A DNA stretch of 64,000 nucleotides, from the NCBI GenBank assembly GCA_001599935.1, contig BCIJ01000007.1, positions 729,838-793,837 on the forward strand, in the 5' to 3' direction. The notes beneath the pieces are model-generated. The model saw only the letters and a list, made by a program, of their open reading frames with translations. It ran no database searches and had not been told where the DNA came from. The position numbers and the translations under genes are program-made. Position 1 is the first letter of the stretch. Each line of letters opens with the position of its first letter. This DNA is from Holtermannia corniformis. Taxonomy: Eukaryota > Basidiomycota > Tremellomycetes > Holtermanniales. Below, one piece after another: positions 47,801 to 58,460 of the stretch.

Positions 47801-48571
47801 GACCGACATGGCGAACGTACCGCCACCTGTCGTTGCTGCATCTCAGCCTTCAGCCATTCCGCGCATGGCTCCTCTTCCTCCCCGTCTACCTCCCCGTAGC
47901 AGACCAACCGGTCCTAGAGCATTTCGACCCCCACCTCCTCCACCCCGGCCGTGGGCGCGCGCTGCTCGAGCAGAAGCCACTCATGCGACAGTGAACGAGG
48001 ACGAGTTTCCAGAGCCCAGTCTGTCCCGCGCAATGCTGTCTGGCCGTGCAGCGTCTGTCAATGACCTGCGTGCATCTCCGCCACCGCCTCTGTCGGATAC
48101 GCGGCGAGCGTCTGCGCTTGACGTGCGCCCGGCCGCGTCAGACATGGAGTATACTGATCTCGACGTGCTGGCTTCGAGGCTTGAAGGGACTGGGAGGGAG
48201 TATGAGGTGAGTTGCAGTGCCTGTCCATCCATAGCAGCTGACGAGGACAGGTTTTATCCAGCATCACAGCGTTTCTTGGCCCCGGTACTCAGCGTGGCGC
48301 ATCATCTGCAACGCTGACAAGCCTTCTTCTCGGTCCGGTCGAGGAGGAGTCTCGACGGGTCACGGCAGCCGGCAAAGTCAAGCTCAAGCTCAGTCTACTA
48401 GGTGTACGGGTCGGCAAGTGCCCAATCTGTTTGACCCAATTCAAGGAGCGCGATCTGGCTGTGATGCTTCCCGCTTGCGGTCATGTCGGGCATGAAGAGT
48501 GCGCGAGGAAGTGGTTGAGTCGGGATGCTCGGTGTTTCGTCTGTCGCGAGCTGCTTGAGGAAGTGGAGTAA
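44858..48571 (+). CDS. Proline-rich protein with C-terminal RING-H2 finger (probable E3 ligase)
   Basis: About 1,170 residues. Exon 1 encodes MDPFRPGSGAASGSAPPLVT. Then a basic patch (NPRKPRKKKAQP) and a very long disordered Pro/Ser/Ala-rich region containing polyproline (PPPPPPPPPWKTRKVNK, 47523-47575, and RPPPPPPRPWARA), suited to SH3/WW/profilin binding. The C-terminus carries a RING-H2: CPICLTQFKERDLA, CGHVGHEECARKWL, RCFVCREL (48420-48560), giving C-x2-C, C-x-H-x2-H-x2-C and C-x2-C. RING-H2 proteins usually recruit an E2 and act as ubiquitin ligases. The target here is unknown. Introns lie at about 44921-44970, 45555-45603 and 48207-48251. Its start is about 217 nt from that of the divergent FCY1. 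Confidence 0.83.
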
Positions 48572-48766
48572 TTGTATCCATTATGCATGTAGCACTAAAG
48601 TATGTCACATGCCGAAACCGCCACGGATAGCTGGTGACGAGTGTCGTCTGCCGGTGGTTGGCGTACCACATCGGCATGCCGTCGAACACGGGAGGTGAAG
48701 ACAAAAGAGCCATCATACCGCGTAGCGTACTTGAGTAGCTGCTCAAACGACTTTTCAGCAACAGTC

Positions 48767-49111
48767 ATGACTTCCTCTTTGACCCCCGCAGTCAAGGAGG
48801 CGTTTGCCCGAAAGCTCCTCACTGACTTCAATACTGAAATCAGCAAACGTAGTGACCAGCACCTGCAGCACCTGGCTGTAAGTCTGTCTCCCGACAGTCC
48901 AGATCGGCACTTGTATATGCGGGGTACGGACTCTCAAGGTGACTATACACTGTGCATATGTCTTTGTTCAGAGGATGGAACGACTGATGAGCGATTCGCT
49001 GGCCATCTGAGTCGCGCGCAAGTCGAGAAGCACGTCAACGGTGCGTTCGTGAATGAACCGGAAGAACGTTGGGACGTCATATACTTTGGCACGGCGCCTA
49101 GCAGCGGATAG
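48767..49111 (+). CDS. Small protein of unknown function
   Basis: Single-exon ORF of 114 residues starting MTSSLTPAVKEAFARKLLTD, with a helical-looking N-terminal half and a C-terminal half containing GDYTLCICLCSEDG and the end VIYFGTAPSSG. No signal peptide, membrane segment or recognised motif. The reading frame extends upstream to 48641 without an ATG advantage. It sits between the RING gene stop and the convergent SGNH gene with about 80 nt to spare. Coding status rests on length and composition only, so this may be an orphan gene or a chance ORF. Confidence 0.45.
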   Translation: MTSSLTPAVKEAFARKLLTDFNTEISKRSDQHLQHLAVSLSPDSPDRHLYMRGTDSQGDYTLCICLCSEDGTTDERFAGHLSRAQVEKHVNGAFVNEPEERWDVIYFGTAPSSG

Positions 49112-49190
49112 CTTTTTGACTGCATGAGGATGTCTAGGTGCATATCTAGCTATGTACAGCTTTGCGAAATTGATGGTTTAGATGCTGCCA

Positions 49191-51318
49191 TCATGTCTCA
49201 GTAGGGATCACTGACAGAAACCTTCGAAGCACTGACCTCATGATGCCAATGAGGCGGAATTCGTGCCCACCCTTCGGGTCTGCCGTTGACTTCAGTAGCT
49301 CGCAATGCAACACGTGTGCTCCCAGCTCTAGGTCGTCTCGGATTGTCTCGAGCCTGGATAGCGGTCAGCGCTGTTGTGGTTTTTGCCACTCAACCCGTAT
49401 ACTCACCGGCCGATGTTGTAAGGAAGGTTCCAATACCCGTCGAGCTTTCTTTTCTTGTCTTTGTCGTCATCGACCCAGCACTCGACGGATCCCAAGCCAA
49501 AAGTGGCGGAACGCAGGTAATCGACGTGAATGACTCCAAGGCTTGAGGTCGTAAAGTCGAATGAAACCGTCGCCCCTGGCTCGTCTGCAATGAGGTACTT
49601 CTGCATTTCGCGTGAGCAGGGCACGAAAAGCTCATCGCGGCGTGAGCCCACCTTTTCCTTCCAAGCCCAATCACGCCATCCAACCGTTGCCTTTGGCGTG
49701 AGCTTGTGTTTCTCTGCATTGGCTGAGAAGCAGTCCGGCTTCATCGACGGGACCACGAGCTCTGGGTAGTATTGCTGCGTGATCATTTGCTGTGATGTGT
49801 CAGCGTTGTGGTCGCGGGGGCGCTGTACGAGCGACATACGCGAGGCAGTTTGGGCACCGGGTAGAGCTCTTCGATACTTTTACCGATATTCTCCGGACGC
49901 GCCTCCCAGCGCTCCATTTCGCACAGTTGTCGGTCGATGTACGCGTTTGTGATGTTTCCCATGAGCTCGTGGCCTTTGATACCCATCTGCAAAGGTATCA
50001 GTCGAGCGAACGCCTCGTATAGCCAGGAAACGCACATGCCGTAGGTCCATGCCATTCAGGTTGTTACCGTTGACCTCGTTCGAGGGAACAAACATTTCCG
50101 AAATGACACTGGCATCCGCCATGACTTTTGGCAAGAGGTGGTTGCGAGCCGAAAGGATCGGCAGATCGTAGAATTGAGCGATCCCATTGTGCTGCGCGAT
50201 GTCGTGAGCTTCAAGACTGTAAAAAGCTCCGACAACATCACCTGGTCGCCACCATTGGTGATCGTAGAGAACATGAGGGCGAACACGCTTAGATTGTGAG
50301 CATAGGCGTGTCGTTGCAAGTAAGACTTACTGCATATTGATGATTGCGGGCTGACTCGGCAGATCAAGCAGAGCTCGAACCATCAGCTCGTAGCTGTTTT
50401 GGTTGCGCAGTAGTCTTATGATCGTCAGCCGTTGCGCTAGTCACAAACAACGCTAGCTCACCGTTCATCATTGATCGCTAGGCGGGTGAGTCAGAGTATC
50501 ACAAACAGACACATCAACTCACCGAGCTCGATCAGCACAAGATCGACGTCCTCCGGGATATGTTCGGCAAAGCACAGCGAAAAGTAGTCGCTACCTGGAC
50601 ATTGTCAGCAACCCTGACACCCAACCAGTCTGCTGGTGGTAGAAACCACTGACCAGTCCCTCCCTGAGCACCGTTGGTGAAACCGTGTGTGCCAACTGTT
50701 TTACCGTCTCCGCCCACCACGACCGCGCCGTCTGATGCCGGGGTCGGGAACAAGTCTACGAGGTGATCGAAAACGATGCGGTGCATGTTGAGTTGGTTGT
50801 ACTTGGTGTCTGCACCCAGACCTTGGCCGCGGGACACTGTATCGCTTAGCTACCAACATGGAAAGTGCGCAGATCATGAGCACGTACCGGAACCGCCGAT
50901 GACACCGATGTTGAATGGCTGGCCGGACTTCATCCTCGCTAAAGCCCGTCGCAGCCGATCATTCGAGCCTTTGAGTGTGTAAGCTCGCGATGCTTGAACA
51001 GATACTTGACACACCTGCATAGCTGATCGTGCGATCCATGTCCGCCAAGCTGCGTAGTCATCAGTCCCGGCTTTCACCGTCATCAGTCGTAATCACACAC
51101 CCCATCAACTCGCAAAACTCGGTCCACTCGGCTCCGCAGGGCCCGCACTGCAGTTCTGCTGCACCATGGCCGAAGCTTGGTAGACTGTAGCCCTTTGTCG
51201 AGGGAGCGTAGCGTGTCAAGTCGAGGTCGATATCGAGGTCGAGTCCTGGGCCCGAGCGATACAAGTAGAGACAAAGAGGGACCCCGATCAGGAGTGAGAG
51301 CTTGATGAGAGGCCGCAT
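49191..51318 (-). CDS. Type II membrane protein with SGNH/GDSL hydrolase domain
   Basis: N-terminal signal anchor MRPLIKLSLLIGVPLCLYLY, a short stem with CGPCGAEWTEFC, then an SGNH-type fold: block I FNIGVIGGSVSRGQG (catalytic Ser region), block II/III TNGAQGGTGSDYFSLCF and DVDLVLIELAINDERLL, and a C-terminal DLRHMGIKGHELMGN that could supply Asp/His. It continues PVPKLPRMITQQYYPELVVP, KLTPKATVGWRDWAWKEK and VDYLRSATFGLGSVECWVDD, with C-terminal HEFRLIGIMR. Fungal relatives are Golgi or surface esterases/acyltransferases acting on glycans; the activity here is not proven. About nine introns. The 3' end is uncertain: the frame runs to a stop at 49191, or a very short last intron would end it at 49198. 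Confidence 0.78.
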
Positions 51319-52124
51319 TGTTGTTTTCGAGACTGACGAAAGCCGCAACAACCATCAAGGAAGAGTCGGGGTCGCAAGGGCGCTAAAGGGCCTGTGCGCG
51401 CGAAGCTTGCTCGGGACGCGTAGGCGGATAGGGGCTGGTGGGAGCGATCGTCAGCGATCAGCATAGTGGCTTCTTGCGAGCGGCGTAGAAGAATCAGCCG
51501 TGAGTCCAAGGAGCGTGTAACAGGTTATCAGGCCAGTGAAACGTTAGTGACCCGCCGCAGCAAGAGGACAATAAAGTCAGTTTGCGCACAGACCCGTTCG
51601 ACCCCTTTGACATCAGTGTCAGGCAGTCGACCCTGCCGAGCTGAAACCATGTTAGCGTCATTCCAGTCTTTGGTATCTTGTCCGTACTGCATCAGCAATC
51701 TCGGCTCTCGGTTCCGTCATGATTGCCGTGATTGTTCGATTTCCCCGAGAAGAAGTCACCGGTGCCGTTTGCTCTCGGCAGTGTTGCTCATCTTCACGTC
51801 AGCGTGGCGTAACCTTGCCTCCAACTCGCCTCGCATCCAAAAGTGCTTGACATCGGACGATCCATATCATTTCCGTGTCATTTCCGCTCGTCGTTGCGGC
51901 CCGCCGAATGCTCGGATGGAGTGATGAGTGCCGTGAACCAGATCTCGGCGATGCCGAGCGGTGCAGTGTCGCAGCGGTGTGAGGGCCCAAGCAATCTCTT
52001 TCCCCACCTCTTAGCCCGGCTCGGAGTGGAGGTGGATGTGACTGTACAGTATACATTTTCGTCTTCTAATCACCTCGATGTGTACCAAAGTTGCTACTAC
52101 ACATGCCAGCTGGATCGAACTCCC
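51319..52124. other. Intergenic region upstream of the SGNH gene
   Basis: About 800 nt between two minus-strand genes, with the SGNH promoter near the left end and the bZIP 3' UTR at the right. ORFs on both strands lack motifs. No repeat or RNA gene recognised. Confidence 0.45.
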
Positions 52125-53293
52125 TCAGGCAGGCTGATAACCCCGCCAGTCTTCCTCGCCGTTGGGGGCATCGTTGACAAACCCGAGTGGGAACGGCGAA
52201 TTGGTCTGCGTGTAGGGCGGCGCACCGGAGGACGAGGCTGAACGTGGCTGTGGTGATGCATCAGATGTGCCCTTGAGGTTGATCGTCAACTAACCTCTGG
52301 CCATGCACGGTCTTTGCCCTCACCATCGTAGAACGGCTGCGAGCCGCCGGATGGCACCTGACGCGGTGCTTGAAGTGGGGCGTGCGAATAGTGCGGCAAG
52401 TCCGCATGGTGGCTTGGTGGAGGTGGAAGCGATTGGCCAGGTGGTGGGTAGTGCTGCGAGTTGCGCAGGTCGGGAGATGCATATGGGTAGGACGAGCCGC
52501 CAGGAGCCTGCCAATGTCAGCTGTTGCTCGGGTCTGGATAGTGAAAAACAGAGAGGACCACGCACAGAGGCCGACGAGTGCAACCGACTCCGGGGCGACT
52601 TGGGAGGCATGTGCAGGTTGAAGCGGTCGAGTGGGGGAAACGAGGACGAGCCGGGCTGTGAGCGCGGCGTCACCTCCCCCTCTCGCTCGCGGCGCCGCTA
52701 GGACGGATTGGAATCAGTGCTTACCTGTTGGTAGCCGTCGTGACCAAAGGGAGGTCCGCCTTGGCCAACGCTGTACGCGCCATCGCCCTCATTCTTGACC
52801 GTGTGCGGTGGCTGCATCTGCCCAGACCCTTGCCTGCTGCGACCCGAGTCACCGGCTGAACCCTCGTCTACAGAGCTCTGGTGCTGTGCCCGCGGTGGAT
52901 GCGGGTAGTGTAGCTGGTATGCGTGTAGCGAGTGCCGGAGCGCCGTGTTCTCATCCCGCAGATACGCGTTTTCGCTAATCAACCGGTTCATCTGGTCGGA
53001 CGAGTTTGAGCCAAACGTGGGTGACCCCGAACCATTGTGGTGGTTCAATGGGGACAGCTTGGAGTTGACAGCCCGCCTAGCCTCTTCGAGTTGGGATGTG
53101 AGTGACTGGACGGCCTCCTCGAGCTATGTATCCCGGCATTGTCAGCATTGAGTTTGACAGCGGCCCGGGGTGGCTTGCCGTTGCGACTTGCCTGCTTCAT
53201 ATGCGCCTTTCGCTTCTCCCGGTGCCGCCGTTGAGCCTTTGCATTCCGGGTCCTGTTGTCGCCGTCATCGCCGGCGTGAGTTGTGCTCGACAT
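52125..53293 (-). CDS. bZIP transcription factor
   Basis: The N-terminus MSSTTHAGDDGDNRTRNAKA leads directly into a basic region NAKAQRRHREKRKAHMKQ, and the leucine zipper follows after an intron: LEEAVQSLTSQLEEAR ... LISENAYLRDENTALRHSLH. NAKAQRRHREKR is the typical basidiomycete bZIP basic region. The remaining protein is Pro/Gln/Ser/His-rich (activation-domain-like) and ends NDAPNGEEDWRGYQPA. The intron between MKQ and LEE (53124-53191) uses a GC donor (GCAAGT); with it the heptads continue in register. At least two more introns lie around 52285 and 52515-52720. Target genes unknown. Confidence 0.85.
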
Positions 53294-54472
53294 GGTGGCG
53301 ATCGCTTGCTGAATGGTGGTTGACGGACGAAAACAGACGAGCTGCAAAAGGGGCCGGTGGAGGTCTGAGCGGCTGGGGAAAGGCCAGCGCTCTGGCGGTC
53401 GCTATCGTAACCAAACGCGATTCTCTCGTCTCGCCGTGTAAGCTTAAGAGCTCACGGCTGAGTCTGCGCCGGTCGCCGGCCGCCTTTACTTTTTCTCGAT
53501 CGTGACCCGAGCCAAGCGCTGCTGAACCCTAGCGAGTTCAAGCCGAACGGAGCAATCGGCGCGCGAGTCGAGTCGGACCCGCTGCGTCGGTGAGCACGCG
53601 GCACGCAGAACGAATCCTTCGCGCAGGCGGGACGGTCGGCAGGAGGGATGCTCGGCCTCGCTCGTGGCCTCACTATGACTCTTGCCTAGCGTCGTTCTCG
53701 GCGCGGCACAACAGGGAGCAATCTCAATCTGCTTGGAGCAGACGGCGATACCTCCACTTTACGGTGTTTAGGTCGACGGAGGCAGCGTGGCGGGGATTGA
53801 GCGACGCGCCTGCCTTGAACTGCTGTGAGCTTCCGTCGCCCGGGTGCGCATCGATCGCATGTGAGCCTGCCTGAAGCGGCATCAAACGGTAGCCGGCTCA
53901 GCAGGCGCCCACCTGCGCACCCCTGTGCCCGGCACCGTGCACGCCCTCGATGCTTAAGCCGCGCTAGGTGATCGGCAACGTGTCCCGGTGTTTGAGCAGC
54001 GGCCCATTCAGGCAGCGCTAGATTACAGATTCATCTCCGTCCTCTTGGCTCGATGCCGAGCGCTAGCCAAGCGGGATAGAGCATATTGCCCGGGCTGATT
54101 TATCAGAGATTCAGAAGCAGACGACGTCGTCCACTTCGGCGCCCGTCGGCTACGTTGGCATGCATCGCCCATCACTTGCCCCACTGGATCCACTGCCGAC
54201 GGCGGCCTCGGCTTTGGCGGCGGCGACTCCGGAGCCAAAATCCACCTCAGCCACGGTGAGCAGCTGATGTGGCACTCTGAACGGCCGACTCGGTGATAAG
54301 AGCGACCGCCACTTGGGGCTTGACATCCTTTGTCCGCGATCTTCTCTTGAATCCGCACGGTCGACTCCACAGCCGCGAGTCAGAGCTCGTCTCTCCATTC
54401 ACTTTTCTGTCATTCTAACAAGTCAGTATCGGCTGGGCCTTTTCAAGCGATCAGTACTGATATCGTTCTAGA
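53294..54472. promoter_or_regulatory. Long divergent region between the bZIP gene and RPL41
   Basis: About 1.2 kb. It should hold the bZIP promoter and the RPL41 promoter. A splice-like pair (GTCAGT near 54422 and TACTGAT...CTAG ending 54471) just before the RPL41 ATG suggests a 5' UTR intron whose acceptor lies one base before the start codon. No protein-coding exon recognised. Confidence 0.45.
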
Positions 54473-54697
54473 ATGCGTGACAAGTGGAGGAAGAAGCGAA
54501 TGAGGAAGTTGAGGCGCAAGAGGAGAAAGATGAGGGCCAGGTCCAAGTGAGTCGCTCGCAGCATGATGGGATTGTGCCGGCCCTCCCGTGCGACCAAGAC
54601 AGGACCTCATGTCCTGCATGAAGCGCGGAGGAACGGGCTCATACCCATCACGCCCAACGTGCAGTGCGAACAATGCTGACCCTCCTTTCAGGTAAAC
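54473..54697 (+). CDS. RPL41: 60S ribosomal protein eL41 (25 residues, arginine/lysine-rich)
   Basis: The ORF beginning MRDKWRKKRMRKLRRK and ending KMRARSK encodes the universally conserved 25-residue eL41, the smallest ribosomal protein, too short for usual ORF calling. It lies at the subunit interface of the ribosome. Unspliced, the frame ends AAG TGA at 54550. However GTGAGT overlaps this stop, and a good branch/polypyrimidine/acceptor (GCTGACCCTCCTTTCAG, ending 54693) is followed by GTAA, so removal of 54547-54693 gives AAG TAA. Both forms encode the same protein. A likely 5' UTR intron ends at 54471. Confidence 0.92.
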
Positions 54698-55202
54698 GCA
54701 ACCCACCCACCCACGCCGGCCATATCCCTCAAGTTCACCCCTTCACGACCTGTTCTACCTACCGCAACACACTTCAACAAACGGAGAATGCTGCGGCAGC
54801 CCTGGAATCGACTCGTGTAGACGGAGGATAGGGGATGGAAGCAGGCGCAGGGCGCTGGATCCTTGTCGTTTATCTGAACGCGCGCAAATGAATTGCATCT
54901 GAAACCCACTGTTCGATATGCTGTTCTGTGCGCATGTCAGCTTTGCGTACAGAGCTACTCCAGTCGACTGACGAACGCGGGTGGCAATGAAGACGTCGGC
55001 GGCACATGATCACGACTGGACGCAGCACCATCCTAGTAAAGTTGCGACAAGCGATGTAGTCCATGAAACTGCTCATGCTGCTGCGGTGGGATGCACGATA
55101 GAGCAGCAGTAGTCAAGGATCTGCTTCGCACCGCAGATCATCCACCAAGTTGGACCCTGTGCACATAACCGTGCCGTAACACGACTTGTGCAAGACCGCG
55201 AC
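54698..55202. other. Intergenic region after RPL41
   Basis: About 500 nt holding the RPL41 3' UTR and the promoter of the small gene at 55203. A 68-residue minus-strand ORF (54870-55076) is present but not supported. See rejected items. Confidence 0.35.
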
Positions 55203-55550
55203 ATGGCTCCGCTCAGTCCCGATGCCAAGCGGCTACGGGTGCGGCCATCGCAACGTGCAGACTACATGGCTGATGCCGGCTTAGACGATCATCGTCTCGT
55301 TCCCTCTGCTAGTGGTCACGACGGCGATTCTGTACCGACGAGGTGTGTGTTCATCTAATGTCGCTTCTAAAGCGAAGCCGCTGAATGGGAATCAGTGTAC
55401 TACAACGAGCAGCCACGGACGATCCCGCATACAGCCTCGCACGATCACGTCTCAACAGGTCAAGAACGCATCTTGGGTCGCGGCGTTGGCGAGATTGGCG
55501 CCGCGCCTTGGGTTGTGAGGGAAGACAGAGCCGGACCCAAAGCATCATGA
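55203..55550 (+). CDS. Small two-exon protein of unknown function
   Basis: Not recognised. Exon 1 (55203-55342) encodes MAPLSPDAKRLRVRPSQRAD YMADAGLDDHRLV... and stays open only to 55372. A 30-nt intron (55343-55372, GTGTGT...CTAAAG) joins it in frame to SEAAEWESVYYNEQPRTIPH, then ERILGRGVGEIGAAPWVVRE, ending AGPKAS at 55550. The product is about 105 residues, soluble and polar. The second exon looks protein-like (aromatic/charged balance, Gly-Arg-Gly-Val-Gly motif), which supports it. It converges on MIC10 with 86 nt between. Alternative frames exist in the same interval, so confidence is moderate. Confidence 0.5.
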
Positions 55551-55636
55551 ACTTGAATACAAAATGCGCAAACGACGCGAGACAGAACAGCAATGCACCA
55601 CTTGTGATCTGCGTTGCACACACATGCATCCAAGCT

Positions 55637-56212
55637 CTACGCCAACCGCTTCTCGGGCACAGCCGACGCTGGCGGGAGGATCTTGGTACCGGGCAGGGCG
55701 TACGGGTTGAGCAGCGTGTTGCACTAGCAGTAGGACATCAGTATATCTGGCGAAAGCCCAACGGCGGTCTAGTGAACAGACGTTTTGGTAGGCGACACCA
55801 GCACCAAAGCTATATCCTTATCAGCACGGATGCACAGCTTAGCTGAGACATGAGATTGAGGCTCACCCAGTCGAGAGCGCAACGGGCCATCCTCGGCCTA
55901 GAGACCGTCAGCGACTCACTGATGGTACGCAGCAACGTACGGCGGAAGATCAAGACGGAAGCGACGATACCGACCGAGAACCCGATACCAGTGCTGACTA
56001 CCATGTCGGCGAGCTGAGCTAGACGTCAGTGCTACCTCTTATATAACGGCAGACCTGTTCGACGTACACAGTTGTCAAACTATCGACCAATCGTCAGTGC
56101 TATTCGCGCACGATACACTAGTCAAACACACCTTGCGAGCGACCACATCCTCGCTCGAGACGGGTGTAGCAGCGGGCGCAGGCGGCGAGGGGACGGCAGG
56201 CGCAGAGGACAT
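55637..56212 (-). CDS. MIC10: MICOS complex subunit MIC10
   Basis: Spliced product MSSAPAVPSPPAPAATPVSS, EDVVARK, a short linker, LADMVVSTGIGFSVGIVASV (first helix with Gly-rich motif), RR, a Trp-Pro turn (RGWPVALSTGFGAGVAYQNC, second helix with Gly-rich motif), then NTLLNPYALPGTKI. Two glycine-motif transmembrane hairpin helices separated by a basic turn are diagnostic of Mic10, which oligomerises to bend the mitochondrial inner membrane at crista junctions. Four introns cut this roughly 100-residue protein, so no single ORF shows it. The exact joins around the first helix are approximate. It lies head-to-head with PNC1. Confidence 0.8.
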
Positions 56213-56355
56213 GGTGGAACGGGTTTGGAGGGTGAACCAGCTCGGTCAGGAACGTTAGACAGGATGAAGCGAGATGAGATGATCGCGGTGGATATACCAA
56301 CTCTTGGTTTGGGTCAGACCTCCACTTGCGAGTCCGGCATAGACGTCCACAGCAA
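56213..56355. promoter_or_regulatory. Short divergent promoter MIC10 / PNC1
   Basis: Only 143 nt separate the two divergent start codons, so the two genes must share a compact promoter or use overlapping 5' UTRs. Confidence 0.55.
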
Positions 56356-57203
56356 ATGAGCAAGACGGCGCTGATTGTGGTTGATGTCCAGCGTGATTTC
56401 TTGCCACCTGACGGCTCGCTGGCTGTGGCCGATGGGCTTGAGGTGTTGCCGGTGATTGCTGAGCTCTTGGATGCTCAGGTGTGGCACTGGGACATGGTGA
56501 TCTCAAGTCAGGTCGGTCGACCATCCGTGTGATTGCTCAAGCTCACGCTAGCCAGGACTCGCATCCTCCGAGACACATCTCATTCGCATCTTCGCATCCA
56601 GACAGCAAGCCCTTCGATCAGACCCACATTACCAATGCACACGGCTCAACCTGGTCCCAAACACTGTGGCCAGACCACTGCGTAAAGGGTACACGGGGTC
56701 AAGAATTACACCCAGACATCATCCAATCCCTCGACAGACTCACGTCAGCCGGCGGACAGACTCGCATTGTTGAAAAAGTCCGCCACTTCTCCCTTGTCTG
56801 GATTTTTTGATGCTGATCTGCGCGCTGCCGATCCACAGGGGTGCGACACGCAAGTCGAAGCGTATTCCGCGTTTGACGGACGATCACGCAATGACGAGTT
56901 GACGCTGTCAGAGCTGCTGAGGGATCAGGATGTGCGACGAGTTGTCGTCGTGGGTCTCGCGACCGACTATTGGTACGTCCACTGAGATGCCGAGCCTGGC
57001 CGAAAACTCACAAGGGAAGTGTACGGGCAACGGCGCTTTCGGCACTGCAGCATGGCTTCGACACAGCCTTGCTGGCCGCTGGCGCACGCGCTGTGGGAGG
57101 AGAAAACGCGGCGCAAAAGACTTACAGCGAGGTTAGAGCCGAGGGCGGCCAGGTCATCGCAGACAAAGCGTGGCGGCCTGCTCTCAAGCAGTGGCTTGCG
57201 TGA
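56356..57203 (+). CDS. PNC1: Nicotinamidase (PNC1, isochorismatase-fold)
   Basis: Hydrolyses nicotinamide to nicotinate in NAD+ salvage. Product MSKTALIVVDVQRDFLPPDG (catalytic Asp in VDVQRDF), metal-binding QDSHPPRHISFASSHP, LWPDHCVKGTRGQELHPDII, RIVEKGCDTQVEAYSAF (catalytic Lys in EKG) and ATDYCVRATALSALQHGF with the nucleophile Cys. It ends PALKQWLA. All triad (Asp, Lys, Cys) and metal ligands are visible. Three introns: 56513-56559, one between EK and GCD (about 56780-56839), and 56973-57019. The last splits the catalytic Cys codon (TG/T). Length about 230 residues. Confidence 0.92.
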
Positions 57204-57303
57204 TGAATGATCTGAGGGTGACGAACATACAAAGGTCATTGGCATCACTGTACTGCGTCTAGTTCTCCCTGTCGCAGGGCATCAGCAAGCAACCACACCA
57301 AGC

Positions 57304-58460
57304 TCAACGCTTCACGTACGGAATGCGGAACACTGTAATCTCCTGTTGCTTGAAATATCGCCGGTTCTCCTCATCGATCAACACCAGGTTGAGGTAGTAG
57401 CGTGTCGAAAACTTCTTGTTGACATCGCGGAACGTGGGGGTGAGTTCGAACCCGCCGAGGAACAAGCGGATTGGGATCGTCTCGCCGCGGACGGGAGCAC
57501 CATCCATGATCTCAAACTTTGTGATGGTCTCTGACTCGTTGTACAGGTTTGGAGCGGCGCCGGTTGTCTCGCGCCGGATGATTGACAGCTCCATGTGCTT
57601 GATCTTGATCCGCACGAGTAGGAAGTAGATCTTGCCTACGATGACGTCTTTCAAGTGATACCTGGTCCCGTCACCTCTGCTATCTCTGTATGATTTGATC
57701 GACTTACTTGGCTTTGTTGTACTCAAACTCGATATGCAGACAGTCCTCGATCCCGACCTCCATCTTGATCGACGTGTTGACGTCTGGTGGCATCCGGTAC
57801 GAGTGCACCCAGAACTCGCGCTCCTTGACGACCTCGCCCATTCGCCGCGCGAGCGTGACTCGGACATAGTACCGCAGCTTGACGTTGATCCCGGCGTAGC
57901 TCTCGTACTGCTTTTCGACGTTTTTGAACGCAAAGTCGAACGACTGCGCTTGCCGCATCTCGCCCGGACCCGCTAGTTCCTGGGCCAGCGACACGAACTC
58001 GTAGTGGTTCCCTCTGTGCAGAGTCAGGCAAGCTGTGGGAGCCGCAGAGGTTCTACGGACCTATCATAGAACAGTTCTGATATCATGTCAGCCTTCTTGC
58101 AAGAGCTCGAGAGCGGACACTTACCTATACTTCCAACCAACTCGATGCGAATCCCGTCATGCTGAAACTTCTTGCCGTCCTTGATCCTCACGGTTACCTA
58201 AGATGCGCGTCAGCAAAGAGAATATGCTCGACCCCGCGCGGCCGTTTGACACCTCAAGCAGCCAATCTGCTCGCAAGCACTGCGACGTAGAGTGGACCGC
58301 CCAGACTTACCTGGCCAACAACGCTCTCGCCATCGTAATAGACAGGACACATCTCCTTCTTGTCCTTATCACCCTTGGTCTCAACTTGCTTCCGCTCCTC
58401 TTCACCTTGCAGCTTGACGTCGACCTCGACGGGAGCGGCGAAGGAGAAGAAGGACGCCAT
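57304..58460 (-). CDS. VPS26: Retromer subunit VPS26 (Pep8)
   Basis: Arrestin-fold subunit of the retromer coat, which recycles cargo from endosomes to Golgi or plasma membrane. Product MASFFSFAAPVEVDVKLQGE, CPVYYDGESVVGQV-TVRIKDGKKFQHDGIRIEL, ELFYDRGNHYEFVSLAQELA, YVRVTLARRMGEVVKEREFW, VHSYRMPPDVNTSIKMEVGI, EDCLHIEFEYNKAKYHLKDV, IVGKIYFLLVRIKIKHMELS, RGETIPIRLFLGGFELTPTF and the end FKQQEITVFRIPYVKR. It is complete and near-canonical at about 305 residues. Four to five introns. The start is 397 nt from THI20. Confidence 0.96.

Noticed and set aside
52303..52701. 132-codon plus-strand ORF antisense to the bZIP gene
   Set aside because: Mirror of the Pro/His/Ser-rich coding exon. No support.
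54870..55076. 68-residue minus-strand ORF starting MSSFMDYIACRNFTRM
   Set aside because: Has an ATG and plausible composition but no recognised family, no splice-supported extension and lies in a promoter-like gap. Not enough to call a gene.
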